A DNA stretch of 64,000 bases, from assembly GCA_904420015.1 (NCBI GenBank), contig CAJFTS010000020.1:1-64000 (forward strand). The letters run 5' to 3'. The position numbers were made by a program, and so were the translations under genes. Position 1 is the stretch's first letter. Every line of letters starts with the position of its first letter. The notes below the pieces were generated by a model. That model ran no database searches, had not been told where the DNA came from, and saw nothing but the letters and a program-made list of their open reading frames with translations. Positions 52,192 through 61,711 of the stretch are shown one piece after another. This stretch comes from an uncultured Clostridia bacterium (GTDB lineage: Bacteria > Bacillota > Clostridia > Oscillospirales > Acutalibacteraceae).

Positions 52192-53853
52192 ATGAGCATT
52201 GACATACCACGGCTGGACACCATGTATGAGCAGCTCCACGGATCGGTGGAGCGGTATCCGGATTCCACTGCGCTGCTCTTTTACGGCACCCGTCTCTCCT
52301 TTTCCCAGTTGGAGGACCTGGTCAACCGCTGTGCGGCCGGCTTAAAGGCGCTTGGCGTAAAGAAGGGAGACCGGGTGTCCATCTGTATGCCCAACCTTCC
52401 TCAAACCATCGCGGCGATTTATGCGGTCAATAAAATCGGGGCGGTGTGCAACATGCTCCATCCCCTGTCTGCGGCGGCGGAGGTACGCCATGGGGTGGAG
52501 CTGGTAAAAAGCAAGGTTGCCTTCTGCTTCGATATTTCGGAGAAGGCCTTCGACGGGCTTCCGGTGACGTTAATTTGCTGCAAAACCGCGCAGTATTTTG
52601 AAAAAACGCCGATGGGCTATCTGCGGGGAATGGTCTATCAGCATAAAATCCGGCACAAACGAGGGTGCGCACAGGTCAAGCGAAAGCTGAGCTGGCAAGC
52701 CTTTCTGGACGAGGGCAAGTCTTATCTAAAGCTCCATGGCATCCCGCCTACGGTGGGAGGCCGGGACGATACCGCCGCCATCATGTACACCGGCGGCACC
52801 ACCGGAAGCCCCAAAGGGGTTATGCTATCCAACGACGCCATCAACCAGCTTTCCTTTCAGATGTTCCCCATTGCCAAGGACGCCTTTGCCTCCGACGGCA
52901 TGCTGGGAGCCCTGCCGGTGTTTCACGGGTTCGGGTTCGCACTGTGCATGCATACGGCCATGTGTGTAGGGATGCGGTTTGCGCTGATCCCCCGCTTTGA
53001 TCCCAAGGACTGTTGCAGCATGATCCTAAAAGAAAAAATCACGCTGATTTTCAGCGTTCCCGCCTTTTTCGAAGGGCTGCTCAAATGCGGCGGCCTCAAG
53101 GGGAAGGATTTGTCCTTTATCCGGCTGGTGGGATCAGGGGGCGACATTGTCTCCGATGATCTAAAGGCCAGGATAGATGCGCTGCTCAAGGAGGGCGGGG
53201 CGGACACCTATCTGATCTCGGGATATGGGCTGACCGAATGCGTCACCGCCTGTACCATGGCCCCGCCGGTGGAGAAGGTGGGGACCGGCTGCGTGGGAAC
53301 CCCCTTCGACGGCAATGAGATGAAGGTGGTACGGCTGGATACCACCGAGTCGGTTGTCAACGAGGACGGGGAAATCTGCATCACCGGCCCTACCCTGATG
53401 AAGGGCTATTGGGAGGATGAGACGGAGACGGCCAAGGTGCTCAAGCGGCATCCCGACGGCAAGCTTTGGCTGCATACCGGGGACATCGGCCGTATCGGAA
53501 CGGATGGGCAGCTCTACTTTAAGCAGCGGCTCAAGCGGGTGCTCAAGGTATCCGGCTACCTCATCTACCCGTCGGTCATCGAGGAGCGGCTGCGCTGCAA
53601 TTCTCTGGTGGAGGACTGCTGCGTGGTAGGGGTGCAGACCGCCAGCGGCACCAAGGTCAAAGCCTTTGTGGTGCCGCAGAGGCCGGCAAAATCCAAAAAT
53701 GAGCAGGAGCAGCTGGCGGAGGAGCTCAAGCGCTATTCCTCCCAGACGCTCAACCGCTGGAGTATTCCCGCCCAGGTGGAATTCCTTTCGGAGCTTCCCC
53801 GCACCAAGATTGGGAAGGTGGATTTTAAGGCCCTGGAAGCCAGACAGCCCTAA
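52192..53853 (+). CDS. AMP-binding acyl-CoA synthetase / ligase family protein
   Basis: An adenylate-forming enzyme of about 553 residues. P-loop-like YTGGTTGSPKGVM, YGLTE and HTGDIG are the ANL-family motifs, and PRTKIGKVDF holds the C-terminal catalytic Lys. It activates an unknown carboxylic acid, likely a fatty acid. Start codons at 52171, 52180 and 52192 are all possible; 52192 is preceded by AAAGGA at 11 bases. The next gene starts 25 bases after its stop. Confidence 0.88.
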   Translation: MSIDIPRLDTMYEQLHGSVERYPDSTALLFYGTRLSFSQLEDLVNRCAAGLKALGVKKGDRVSICMPNLPQTIAAIYAVNKIGAVCNMLHPLSAAAEVRHGVELVKSKVAFCFDISEKAFDGLPVTLICCKTAQYFEKTPMGYLRGMVYQHKIRHKRGCAQVKRKLSWQAFLDEGKSYLKLHGIPPTVGGRDDTAAIMYTGGTTGSPKGVMLSNDAINQLSFQMFPIAKDAFASDGMLGALPVFHGFGFALCMHTAMCVGMRFALIPRFDPKDCCSMILKEKITLIFSVPAFFEGLLKCGGLKGKDLSFIRLVGSGGDIVSDDLKARIDALLKEGGADTYLISGYGLTECVTACTMAPPVEKVGTGCVGTPFDGNEMKVVRLDTTESVVNEDGEICITGPTLMKGYWEDETETAKVLKRHPDGKLWLHTGDIGRIGTDGQLYFKQRLKRVLKVSGYLIYPSVIEERLRCNSLVEDCCVVGVQTASGTKVKAFVVPQRPAKSKNEQEQLAEELKRYSSQTLNRWSIPAQVEFLSELPRTKIGKVDFKALEARQP

Positions 53854-53877
53854 GGACGGGGAAAGGAGGAATTCCAA

Positions 53878-54945
53878 TTGAAGATCCTGCTTCTCGCCTA
53901 TTACGACCGCAATTTTGGCGACGACTGCATGGTTCGTCTTTTTTTGCGGTCCTTTCCCGAGCATGAGGTCTATCTCTGCTGCCGGGACGAGACCCTTCTT
54001 CTCCCTTACGCCGACCTGCCTAATCTGCGGGTCTTTCGGGGAGGGCTGAAGGCGGCGTCGAAGGACAAGCGCTTTGACGGCGTCGTGTACATCGGCGGTT
54101 CGATCTTTATCATTCACTCCTTTCGGCACGCCTTCATCCGGATGCTGACACAGGATATTCCCTTGTGGCGGTTTCGGCGAAGGGACGGGCTGCTTGTCTA
54201 TCTCGGCTGCAATATGGGCCCGTTTCGTTGGAAGCACGGGAAAAGGTTCGTCCGGCTTGAACTCAAGCGGGCTTCCCTGACCACCGTGCGGGACCGGTTC
54301 TCTTTGGCGGTTGCCGAGGGGCGCCGCTGCCGGTACCATGCGGACCTGCTCTTCTCCCTGAACCTAAACCGGGTGGAGCGGCTGGGTACCGCCCTGGGCA
54401 TCACCTGCTACAACAGCATCCAATACACGGCGGTCTGTGAGAAAAACGCCGCCTTCCTTGCCCGGATGGCCGACCGGTATATTGAGACGACGGGAAACGA
54501 GGTCATCCTTTTTGCCTTCGATACCGGGAAAGAAAACGACCTGTTTGCAGCCCATCTGGTCCTTTCCCTGATGAAAAAGCCGGAGAAGGCGCGGATCGCG
54601 GCCCATTTGGATAACGGGGAGACGATTCTCAGTGCCATGGGGCAATGCCGGGCGCTGGTGTGCGTGCGGCTTCATGCGGCGGTGGCCGCGCTGCAGATGG
54701 GGCTGCCTCTGCTGCCGGTGGCCTATTCGGACAAGCTTATTAACCTGCTTGAGGATCTGTCCTTTCCTGGGAAGCGGTACGACTGGGGAACCCTTTACGA
54801 GCAGTCGGCGCCGGCGCTGCTTGAGGAGGTGCTGGCAGCCCCCAGGCCGCAGATCGACACCCAAGCCCTGGCGCAGGACGCCTGCGGCCACCTTTCCGAC
54901 GTAAAAGCGCTTTTTTCCCAATGGGAAGCGAAGCACAAGCGGTAG
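53878..54945 (+). CDS. Polysaccharide pyruvyl transferase family protein
   Basis: A 355-residue protein of the WcaK/CsaB-like family. The N-terminal LLAYYDRNFGDDCMVRL has the GD loop typical of the fold, FDGVVYIGGSIFI is the second motif, and VCVRLHAAVAALQMGLPLLPVAYSDK the conserved C-terminal RLH...P..Y block. Members add pyruvate ketals to cell-surface glycans. The start is TTG at 53878 with AAAGGAGG eight bases away. It forms a pair with the acyl-CoA synthetase-like gene. Confidence 0.87.
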   Translation: MKILLLAYYDRNFGDDCMVRLFLRSFPEHEVYLCCRDETLLLPYADLPNLRVFRGGLKAASKDKRFDGVVYIGGSIFIIHSFRHAFIRMLTQDIPLWRFRRRDGLLVYLGCNMGPFRWKHGKRFVRLELKRASLTTVRDRFSLAVAEGRRCRYHADLLFSLNLNRVERLGTALGITCYNSIQYTAVCEKNAAFLARMADRYIETTGNEVILFAFDTGKENDLFAAHLVLSLMKKPEKARIAAHLDNGETILSAMGQCRALVCVRLHAAVAALQMGLPLLPVAYSDKLINLLEDLSFPGKRYDWGTLYEQSAPALLEEVLAAPRPQIDTQALAQDACGHLSDVKALFSQWEAKHKR

Positions 54946-55014
54946 CCGGTTTCCCCTCTTTGCAGATGCTTTTTGTTCGGGATACAGCGCCGGTGGGATT
55001 GACAAACCAAATAC

Positions 55015-55052
55015 AAAAGAGCTCGGGGAAAGGAAACCCCGGGCTCTTTTTT
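55015..55052 (+). terminator. Terminator after the pyruvyl transferase gene
   Basis: GAGCTCGGGG/CCCCGGGCTC stem with an AAAGGAAA loop and TTTTTT. Confidence 0.9.
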
Positions 55053-55067
55053 GTGCCAGAATGGAGA

Positions 55068-55096
55068 CAGGGGCGCGGGAAATTCCCGCGCCCCTG
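55068..55096. repeat. Perfect inverted repeat downstream of the PL11 gene
   Basis: CAGGGGCGCGGGAA/TTCCCGCGCCCCTG is a 29-base near-perfect palindrome 35 bases after the PL11 stop codon. Neither strand has a T-tract after it. Confidence 0.6.
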
Positions 55097-55130
55097 CCGC
55101 TGTGAGCCGTTTGCCCTTAGGCGGATGGCC

Positions 55131-58100
55131 CTACTTGGTAATTCTCACCGTGTAGTCCACATCGCTTTCCTGGAACACACGGTCCGCACCGGCAACGCGC
55201 ACGTTGAGGGTACGGGAACCGACAGAACCGACGCTGGTGGTGTACTTCCAGGTACGGGTGCCGTCGGCATTGTCGGTATAGGTCAGGGCGCTCGGCGCAA
55301 GGCCCATGCCGTTTTCATTGAAGAGACGGACAAAGGCAGCCGCCTGATTGGTCACGATGGTGACCTCAAAGGGCTCATTGACCTTGACCGTTGCCTTTCC
55401 TTCGACCGAGAACGCTTCGGGAGTGTCTGCGGCGGGAGGCGCAACCGTTTCATTGGTGATGGCGAAGCTGACCGCAACGCCGGTGTCCTCGTAATCCGCG
55501 AACACCTTCAGGGTGCGCTGGCCAACCGTACCCAGGCTCAGTTTGAGGGTCCAGGTGAGGGTGTTGTCCTCGTTGAGGACCGGCTCGTCATGGGTACTGA
55601 CCAGGCCTTCGCCCAGCTCGTTGGCCAGATGGACGAATTCCACGTTCTTGCCGGTGGTCACGGTAACGGTGATCTCGCTGTTGGGCGCATAGCCGGGAGC
55701 GGAGGTCTCGGCCGTAACCGGCATGTTGGAATAGTACATGTCATAGGTGGGCAGTTCCATCGCCAGAACCTGATCCTTGACATCCTCGCCCAGGTAGAAG
55801 CCCAGATGCGGCGGCTGGTTGTAGCAGCCGTTCTGATTGGCGACCGCATTGCGGTAGACCGGATCGTGCATGAGGGTGTAGATCATATAATCGGTGGGGA
55901 TGGTGGTGGTATAAATGCGAAGCTCGGAAGAATCCGCCGCACGGGAAACGATTTCCTCGCGCCAGTCGCCAAAGATATCGGCGGCCAGGTTCGGGGTATT
56001 CTTGGTGCCGTTGTTGGTCAGGGTACCTTCGAATACATCAAGGACGTCCATGTCGTTGGTTTCCCAGTTGTACTTGTAAATGGTCTGGGCGGTATACCCG
56101 TCGGGAGCGCCGATGTTCTGGCCGTCGGGCATTTCAGACAGCAGGTCGCCGTCCCAGTAGGCGCGCCAGTTGCAGGAGAAGTTGACGCACTTGGTTTCCG
56201 CAATGACGTCGCCGTAGACATTGTAGATGGAGCCGGCGGGAACCTGGCCGGGGGTCTCGTTGCCGGGACGCTGGGACCAGATTTCAAAACCGGGGTTGGG
56301 GGTAATGTTGGCGGCCACGCCGCGGCCGGCATCAAAATTGCCGATCTTGTGGCCCAGCAGGCGAGCGCCGTTGCCGGCATCGCTGAGTGCATAGTTGACA
56401 ACCGACCGACTGTCCTCATAAGGCTGGAAGACCTGCAGGCGGCTGGAATCCGGGATCATAGCGGCCAGATGGATGGTGTCGCCGTGGGCGACGTTGTCCA
56501 TGCCGTTTTTGCCGTTCTTAATCCAGAGAATGGAGCCGTCGTGATCCAGCGCGATGGAACCAAGGACCAGTTCATCATAACCGTCCGCATCCACGTCGCC
56601 GCTGGCGTTGTTGTGGTTGCCTTTGCCGCCGTAGCTGCTGCCCAGAGGCGCGGAATCAAAGGTCCAGACCTCTTGCAGCGTGTCGTCAATCAGCTGATAG
56701 GCGACGACGGTGGTTCTGGCATAGTAACCGCGGTTCATCAGGGCGGTAGGACGGACGGCGCCTTCTTCGCTGGAGGCGAGATCCGGCAGCATGCCGAACG
56801 CACAGTTGTAACGGTCAGAGCGGTTGTAGGAGGTGTCGCCCCAGTCGCGGACATTGCCCACCGGGAACGCATAGTCGCAATAATCGATGACCTCGCCGGT
56901 AAGGCCGTCGATGGCGACCATGTACTCGTTGCCGCCGTTGATGTGGCCGATACCGGAACCGGTAAGGATCACGTTGGTGCCTTCCAAGGAAGGATCGCCC
57001 ACGACATCGATGATGGTGGACTCGTCGTTCATATCGATCTTGCCCTCGGCGTTGGGGGCATAGGTGCGGGTGCCGTCGGCGCCCTTAATCAGGAACTCGG
57101 CCTTGCCGTCCATGTCGAAATCGTAGAACAGGAACTGGCTGTAGTGAGCGCCGGAGGATACGTTGTAGCCCATGGCAAGCCGCCACAGCACGGTGCCGTC
57201 GAGCTTGTAGCAATCAAAGAAGGTGGGGCTGCTCAGAACGCCGGCCGTACCGGAGTCGAACTGGTTGGAGGGATACCACTTCACGACGATCTCATATTCG
57301 CCGTCGCCGTCCACGTCGGCAACACCGGCGTCGTTGGCGGAATAAGTCGCCATCACCTTGCCCGCGATGTCAGGCTGGTCGCCCGGATACTGCAGCGGGA
57401 TGGCCATGTAGTTGTTCTCCCACGCCGCCGTTTCCTCACTCATGGAAGAAACGCCGTTGAGAATCGTCTCGACGGCATACTTGTCGCCGGGCTTGCCAGC
57501 CGCATCCGCGAAGTTGGTAACCGTGGTAATGGGCTGGTCATTGATCTTCTCGCCGTTGCGATAGAGATTGAAGGAAATGTCCTTGCCGTATTCCGAGGCA
57601 AGCAGACGCCAGGAAACAAAGATGCCGTCGTCCGACTTCAGGGCGACCACGCCGCGGTCGAGCCATTCCATGGGACGCTCATAGCCGTTGTAGTTGGTGC
57701 CCAGATCGGCATAGCTGACGCGCTGGGTAGCGGTCAGGTTTTTCGTTAATTCATAGGGAACCGCATCGCTGCCTTCGACCGGATCTCTCGCCACGATGCT
57801 GGTGGTGTAAACATAGATGCCTTCCTTGGATGCGTCAAAGGGATTGTCGGAAGTCCAGCCGGAGATATCCGCCTGAATCCATTGGCCGTTGCTCAGCTTC
57901 ACCGGCACGGTAGCAGGCAGGGCAGGAGCCTCCGTTTGCGGATAGTCCACCTGAATGGTGATCATTTCCTGGACGGACTCGACATAGTGGTACTTGTGGT
58001 AATCCATCTTAAAGGTGGCTACCAGGTTGCGGGGGTTCTCGGTCCCATCCAGAACCAGAGGAGCCGTATAGGTATAGGTCTGGAACACGGCCGGGTCAAA

Positions 58101-59003
58101 CGCCGGCTCGCAGATCCATTCGCCGACCTTAATGGCCTTCGTGGAACCGTCACCCATCAGAGCATTGACCTCAGTGGGAAGGGCAATGGTGTCGAGGGAG
58201 GATTCCACACGGTCGGCGGGCTGCTCGATGGAAAGGATGTTGTTGGCCGCATAGGGCTCGTAAGAAATTTTGAAGTTGTCGATATCCTCGTACACGGTAA
58301 CCGGGTTGCCGCTGTTTCGGCCGCCCCAGAACACCATGCGGTTGAAGTTGGCGTGGTTCTCAGCAATGTCGATGTCGCTGAACACAGTGGCGGTAGCGCC
58401 TTCCACGTCCCGGGGGGTCAGGGAGACACTCATCTTGTGGTTGACGAAATCGAAGTCAAGAACCACCTTATACCAGGTCTTAGTGGCAAGGCCGGTATTG
58501 GTGATCCTGGTGGTGGCGGGATCGCCGTCCACGACCAAATCGTCAAGATTGCGGATGTTCCCATAAGGGCCGGCGACAAAGCCTAACTGGCCTTTGTTGC
58601 CGAATACAAACTGGAACATAATGGTATTGGTGTTCGCGCTGTAGAAGCGCAAAGCGCCTACGTTTCTGACGTTGGGCACATCGCCGGGACGGTAATCAAA
58701 GGAAATCTGAAGGGACTGCGAATCAATGTAATCGAATTCCTTCATGCTTCCACGGTCGCCGTTGCCCTGCTGATGCCAGGTTTCCAGGTAATGGTTTCCG
58801 TTTTCTTCGGCAAGGTGAACGTCAAAGACACCCGTGCTTCCTACGAGGTCTTTGTTTCCTACGGTTCCCCAGAATTGTTCGAAGTCGCCCTCGAAGTCAT
58901 CAAAGAAGGGATTCGCAGGTGCCGCGCCAAACGCAGTCATCGGCACAATGCCGATGAGCATGACTGCGCTCAGCAGGATCGCAAGTAGTTTCTTTGCTTT
59001 CAT
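55131..59003 (-). CDS. Secreted PL11 rhamnogalacturonan lyase, multidomain
   Basis: A 1290-residue exported enzyme. Residues 1-26 are a signal peptide. A concanavalin-like domain (about 30-250) and Ig-like region (260-420) precede the PL11 catalytic beta-propeller (about 440-1090), seen from ERPMEWLDRGVVAL, ADVDGDGEYEIVVKW, GGKGNHNNASGDVDADGYDE, SCNWRAYWDGDLLSE and ADIFGDWREEIV, the family's calcium-binding and core motifs. It cleaves the rhamnogalacturonan I backbone. The C-terminus carries two modules (1111-1182 and 1202-1288) like those at the N-terminus of the GH43 enzyme at 34453-37989. No dockerin or sortase signal. Confidence 0.93.
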   Translation of the reverse strand: MKAKKLLAILLSAVMLIGIVPMTAFGAAPANPFFDDFEGDFEQFWGTVGNKDLVGSTGVFDVHLAEENGNHYLETWHQQGNGDRGSMKEFDYIDSQSLQISFDYRPGDVPNVRNVGALRFYSANTNTIMFQFVFGNKGQLGFVAGPYGNIRNLDDLVVDGDPATTRITNTGLATKTWYKVVLDFDFVNHKMSVSLTPRDVEGATATVFSDIDIAENHANFNRMVFWGGRNSGNPVTVYEDIDNFKISYEPYAANNILSIEQPADRVESSLDTIALPTEVNALMGDGSTKAIKVGEWICEPAFDPAVFQTYTYTAPLVLDGTENPRNLVATFKMDYHKYHYVESVQEMITIQVDYPQTEAPALPATVPVKLSNGQWIQADISGWTSDNPFDASKEGIYVYTTSIVARDPVEGSDAVPYELTKNLTATQRVSYADLGTNYNGYERPMEWLDRGVVALKSDDGIFVSWRLLASEYGKDISFNLYRNGEKINDQPITTVTNFADAAGKPGDKYAVETILNGVSSMSEETAAWENNYMAIPLQYPGDQPDIAGKVMATYSANDAGVADVDGDGEYEIVVKWYPSNQFDSGTAGVLSSPTFFDCYKLDGTVLWRLAMGYNVSSGAHYSQFLFYDFDMDGKAEFLIKGADGTRTYAPNAEGKIDMNDESTIIDVVGDPSLEGTNVILTGSGIGHINGGNEYMVAIDGLTGEVIDYCDYAFPVGNVRDWGDTSYNRSDRYNCAFGMLPDLASSEEGAVRPTALMNRGYYARTTVVAYQLIDDTLQEVWTFDSAPLGSSYGGKGNHNNASGDVDADGYDELVLGSIALDHDGSILWIKNGKNGMDNVAHGDTIHLAAMIPDSSRLQVFQPYEDSRSVVNYALSDAGNGARLLGHKIGNFDAGRGVAANITPNPGFEIWSQRPGNETPGQVPAGSIYNVYGDVIAETKCVNFSCNWRAYWDGDLLSEMPDGQNIGAPDGYTAQTIYKYNWETNDMDVLDVFEGTLTNNGTKNTPNLAADIFGDWREEIVSRAADSSELRIYTTTIPTDYMIYTLMHDPVYRNAVANQNGCYNQPPHLGFYLGEDVKDQVLAMELPTYDMYYSNMPVTAETSAPGYAPNSEITVTVTTGKNVEFVHLANELGEGLVSTHDEPVLNEDNTLTWTLKLSLGTVGQRTLKVFADYEDTGVAVSFAITNETVAPPAADTPEAFSVEGKATVKVNEPFEVTIVTNQAAAFVRLFNENGMGLAPSALTYTDNADGTRTWKYTTSVGSVGSRTLNVRVAGADRVFQESDVDYTVRITK

Positions 59004-59053
59004 TTTCTCTCCTCCTAATGCATTTTGGCCATAGATACTATGACCTTGCCTTT

Positions 59054-59082
59054 ATTATGCATTTCGCTCGTTATCATGTCAA
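59054..59082 (-). promoter_or_regulatory. PL11 gene promoter
   Basis: On the minus strand TTGACA (59077-59082) and CATAAT (59054-59059) with a 17-base spacer; the ATG follows TTAGGAGGAGAG. Confidence 0.75.
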
Positions 59083-59194
59083 TTCCAAAAAGGTAAAACT
59101 TTGTACTTAATTTTTTACACTATTATAATTAGTTACCAAATGTTAGTACAACTTTTCATTAAATAATACACAAAAAAATTCATATTTATGGCAA

Positions 59195-59239
59195 AACGCA
59201 AAAAAGCAACCAGATTACCATGTGTGTAATCTGGTTGCT
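59195..59239 (-). terminator. Terminator after the PHP phosphoesterase gene
   Basis: AGCAACCAGATTAC/GTAATCTGGTTGCT is a perfect 14-bp stem followed on the minus strand by TTTTTTGCGTTTT. Confidence 0.9.
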
Positions 59240-59255
59240 TTTATATAGACAATTG

Positions 59256-60569
59256 TTACATGATCGGATTCTTTTTTCCGTGCCAGAAGAAATACTCCTG
59301 GGTCCCCATCTGCCGGTAGGTCTGAATCCGCTTGGTGATGTCTTCATCCTTGGCGACGGACGCTTCCGAGAAAAGGGAGCGGTCCAAATCCTTGGTGGCG
59401 GCCAGCTCATGGCCGATGAGCGCCCACGTGGAATCAAAGAGGTTGGCAAACTCCGGGTTCTCCATGGCCTTGCAGATAAAGGACTGGCGGGGCTGGTTGA
59501 TGTCCTCGCCGGAAATCTCCATCAAATTATACCGCGCGCAGTATTCCTTAATCCGCTTGAGCTGCTCCATGGTGTTGCGGGACGGCATATAGGTAACGGC
59601 GTTGAAGCCCATTTCGTGGATGGCCTCAAACAGCTCATCAATGTATTGGTCCTCAAACCGCTGGGCCTTCTTGTCGCCGGTGACCGAATCGCCTACATCG
59701 CCCAAATAGGCGTAGGCGCTGATGGCGCCGATTTCCCTGGCGAAGCCGACCGCTTCCTTGGCATGGGGGCATTCCTCGTTGGCCTCAATGTAGAACTTGG
59801 GGACGAATTCGCTTTTGAGCACGCCGAGCAGGTCGTACATGGCGTGCGGATTCTCCTCGTCCAGCAGGTACCCCTCGATTTTCGGTGAAATGGGGAGCTG
59901 CATCTCCCTCTTTAGGAAGGCGACAAGGGGTTCCCCTTTCCCGTATTTGGCGATTATCTTATTGGCGAGCGCCGCGGTGATGTGCCGCTCGGTGATGGAG
60001 CCGTTGCGGGCGTTTTCTGAAATGGGATATACGTCCCGATCATAATCCACCGTCAAGCCGTAAGGCTCCACCAGCTGGTTAATCCGGGCGGTCATCTTCC
60101 GGTTGCGGCGGTTGCGCGCTTCCCGATAGGGACGGATAAAGGCTTCCACCTTGTCAATCTGGGTATGGGGAATGCCGTGGATGGCCATATAGAAGATGGA
60201 TTCCTGATCGGGGTTGTTGATCCGGCGGCCGTACAGGCGGGTATTGTCCGCCTTGGCCCGGATCTCCATTCCGATGGTGGTGGCCATCCCCACAATTTCG
60301 CCGGCCTTGATGAACTCCCTGGCGCCCGCAATCGAGTCATGGTCCATGATTCCCGCCGTCTGCAGCCCCGCCTGGTAGGCCATCCAAACCGCTTTGGTGG
60401 GCGAATAGGGCGAGAAAGAATAGGTGGTGTGGATGTGGTTGTTGACGGAGTTGAGCTGCGTGGGCGCCTCCATCTCCCCATCCTGGATTTTTTGCATGAG
60501 CGCTTTCAGCGCCTCCAGCCGGTCCCAGCTGTCCGGTGCGTTTAACTGGGCAATCAGCTCGTCAAACAT
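59256..60569 (-). CDS. PHP-domain metal-dependent phosphoesterase
   Basis: A 437-residue protein with the PHP motifs HIHTTYSFSP (first metal His pair), MDHDSIAGA and later GMEIRA, the layout of PHP phosphoesterases such as HIS2/PolX-type domains. The actual substrate is unknown. The frame is open 26 codons upstream, but the ATG at 60569 with AAGGAGAGG is best. It lies 36 bases after lplA on the same strand. Confidence 0.85.
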   Translation of the reverse strand: MFDELIAQLNAPDSWDRLEALKALMQKIQDGEMEAPTQLNSVNNHIHTTYSFSPYSPTKAVWMAYQAGLQTAGIMDHDSIAGAREFIKAGEIVGMATTIGMEIRAKADNTRLYGRRINNPDQESIFYMAIHGIPHTQIDKVEAFIRPYREARNRRNRKMTARINQLVEPYGLTVDYDRDVYPISENARNGSITERHITAALANKIIAKYGKGEPLVAFLKREMQLPISPKIEGYLLDEENPHAMYDLLGVLKSEFVPKFYIEANEECPHAKEAVGFAREIGAISAYAYLGDVGDSVTGDKKAQRFEDQYIDELFEAIHEMGFNAVTYMPSRNTMEQLKRIKEYCARYNLMEISGEDINQPRQSFICKAMENPEFANLFDSTWALIGHELAATKDLDRSLFSEASVAKDEDITKRIQTYRQMGTQEYFFWHGKKNPIM

Positions 60570-60604
60570 GTGGTCCTCTCCTTTCAATACAATTCTCCCT
60601 TTAT

Positions 60605-61576
60605 TTAGAAGAGCGCCGCGGCAAAGCCCGCCGCATCGGCACCCCATAAGTATCGCTCCACCTTTCCCCGGGAAAGGGCCTGTTCAACCGCCTCCCTCTC
60701 ATGGGGAAGGCCGGTGAGCGCCTGCTCAAGCAGGGCGACCTCCCGGTCCCCGAAGAAGTCCCCGAAAATACGGATGGCCCGGATGCGGCCGTCGCAGACG
60801 TCCAGGTGGATTTCCGCCGTACCGCTCGGAAATCTGTATTCCGCATACACCTGGTATTGGGGCGAATCCCCGTAATTCCACTCCCAGGTGGCGTATTTTT
60901 CCTCCCGCAGCTTGGTAATCGCAGCCTTATCCGCTTCGGTCAGGGAATACGCCTTCGCGTCGCCGGAACAGACCTCCTTTGCCACATGGCCGATGAAATC
61001 CTCCACTGTCATGGGTGCATGCAGGTGCTCGGAGATGTTCGTCACCCGAGAACGCACCGACGCGATCCCCTTCGACTGGATTTTCCCCGGCTTTACCTTC
61101 AAAGCGTCGGTCAGGTCGGCCATATCCGCGGAAAACAGCAGCGTCCCGTGGTGCATCATCCGGCCGTTCTTGACGCATTGCGCCGTGCCGGAGAATTTTC
61201 GCTCCCCAATGCACAGGTCGTTTCGTCCCCGCAGGGAAGCGTCCACCCCCAAGGAACGAAGGGCGCGCAGAATGGGCTGGGAAAAGTGGGCAAAATCGGT
61301 GGCATGGCCCCGGCCGGACACAAGGAAGGTGTAGTTGACGTTCCCCAAATCGTGGAACACCGCGCCGCCGCCGGTTAAGCGGCGCACCACCGGGATACGG
61401 TGGGCGGTAACGTAATCGTAATTGATTTCCGACATGGTGTTCTGGTTGCGCCCGACGATGATGGACGGGGCGTTGCGCCAGAGCATGAAGATGTCCTGCG
61501 AAAAGGCGGTAAGGAGGTATTCTTCCGCGGCCAGATTGAAATAGGGATCGGTGGAATCAAGATAGATATACAGCAT
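60605..61576 (-). CDS. lplA: Lipoate-protein ligase A
   Basis: A 323-residue ligase that attaches lipoate to E2 or H-protein domains. RRLTGGGAVFHDLGNVNYTF binds lipoyl-AMP, and GERKFSGTAQ supplies the conserved Lys region; a C-terminal accessory domain is present. It follows the 2-oxoacid dehydrogenase E1 gene on the same strand, which fits lipoylation of that complex's E2. Confidence 0.95.
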   Translation of the reverse strand: MLYIYLDSTDPYFNLAAEEYLLTAFSQDIFMLWRNAPSIIVGRNQNTMSEINYDYVTAHRIPVVRRLTGGGAVFHDLGNVNYTFLVSGRGHATDFAHFSQPILRALRSLGVDASLRGRNDLCIGERKFSGTAQCVKNGRMMHHGTLLFSADMADLTDALKVKPGKIQSKGIASVRSRVTNISEHLHAPMTVEDFIGHVAKEVCSGDAKAYSLTEADKAAITKLREEKYATWEWNYGDSPQYQVYAEYRFPSGTAEIHLDVCDGRIRAIRIFGDFFGDREVALLEQALTGLPHEREAVEQALSRGKVERYLWGADAAGFAAALF

Positions 61577-61660
61577 CGGTCATTTTAAACTCCTATGGGA
61601 CAAAATTCCCGCCGCCGGACGCGCCTCTCCCCTTCTTTGGAAAAAAGACCCGGATAGCAG

Positions 61661-61688
61661 GACAGGGGCAATTTTTCAATTGCCCCTG
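61661..61688. repeat. Inverted repeat downstream of the E1 gene
   Basis: ACAGGGGCAA/TTGCCCCTGT stem with an eight-base loop, 24 bases after the E1 stop. No T-tract follows on the minus strand. Confidence 0.55.
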
Positions 61689-61711
61689 TGTGTAAGTTCG
61701 TTTGTTTGCCC

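Noticed and set aside
54921..57749. A 942-codon open frame opposite the PL11 gene
   Set aside because: Antisense shadow; Val/Gly/His-rich with no domain, while the opposite strand has clear PL11 motifs.
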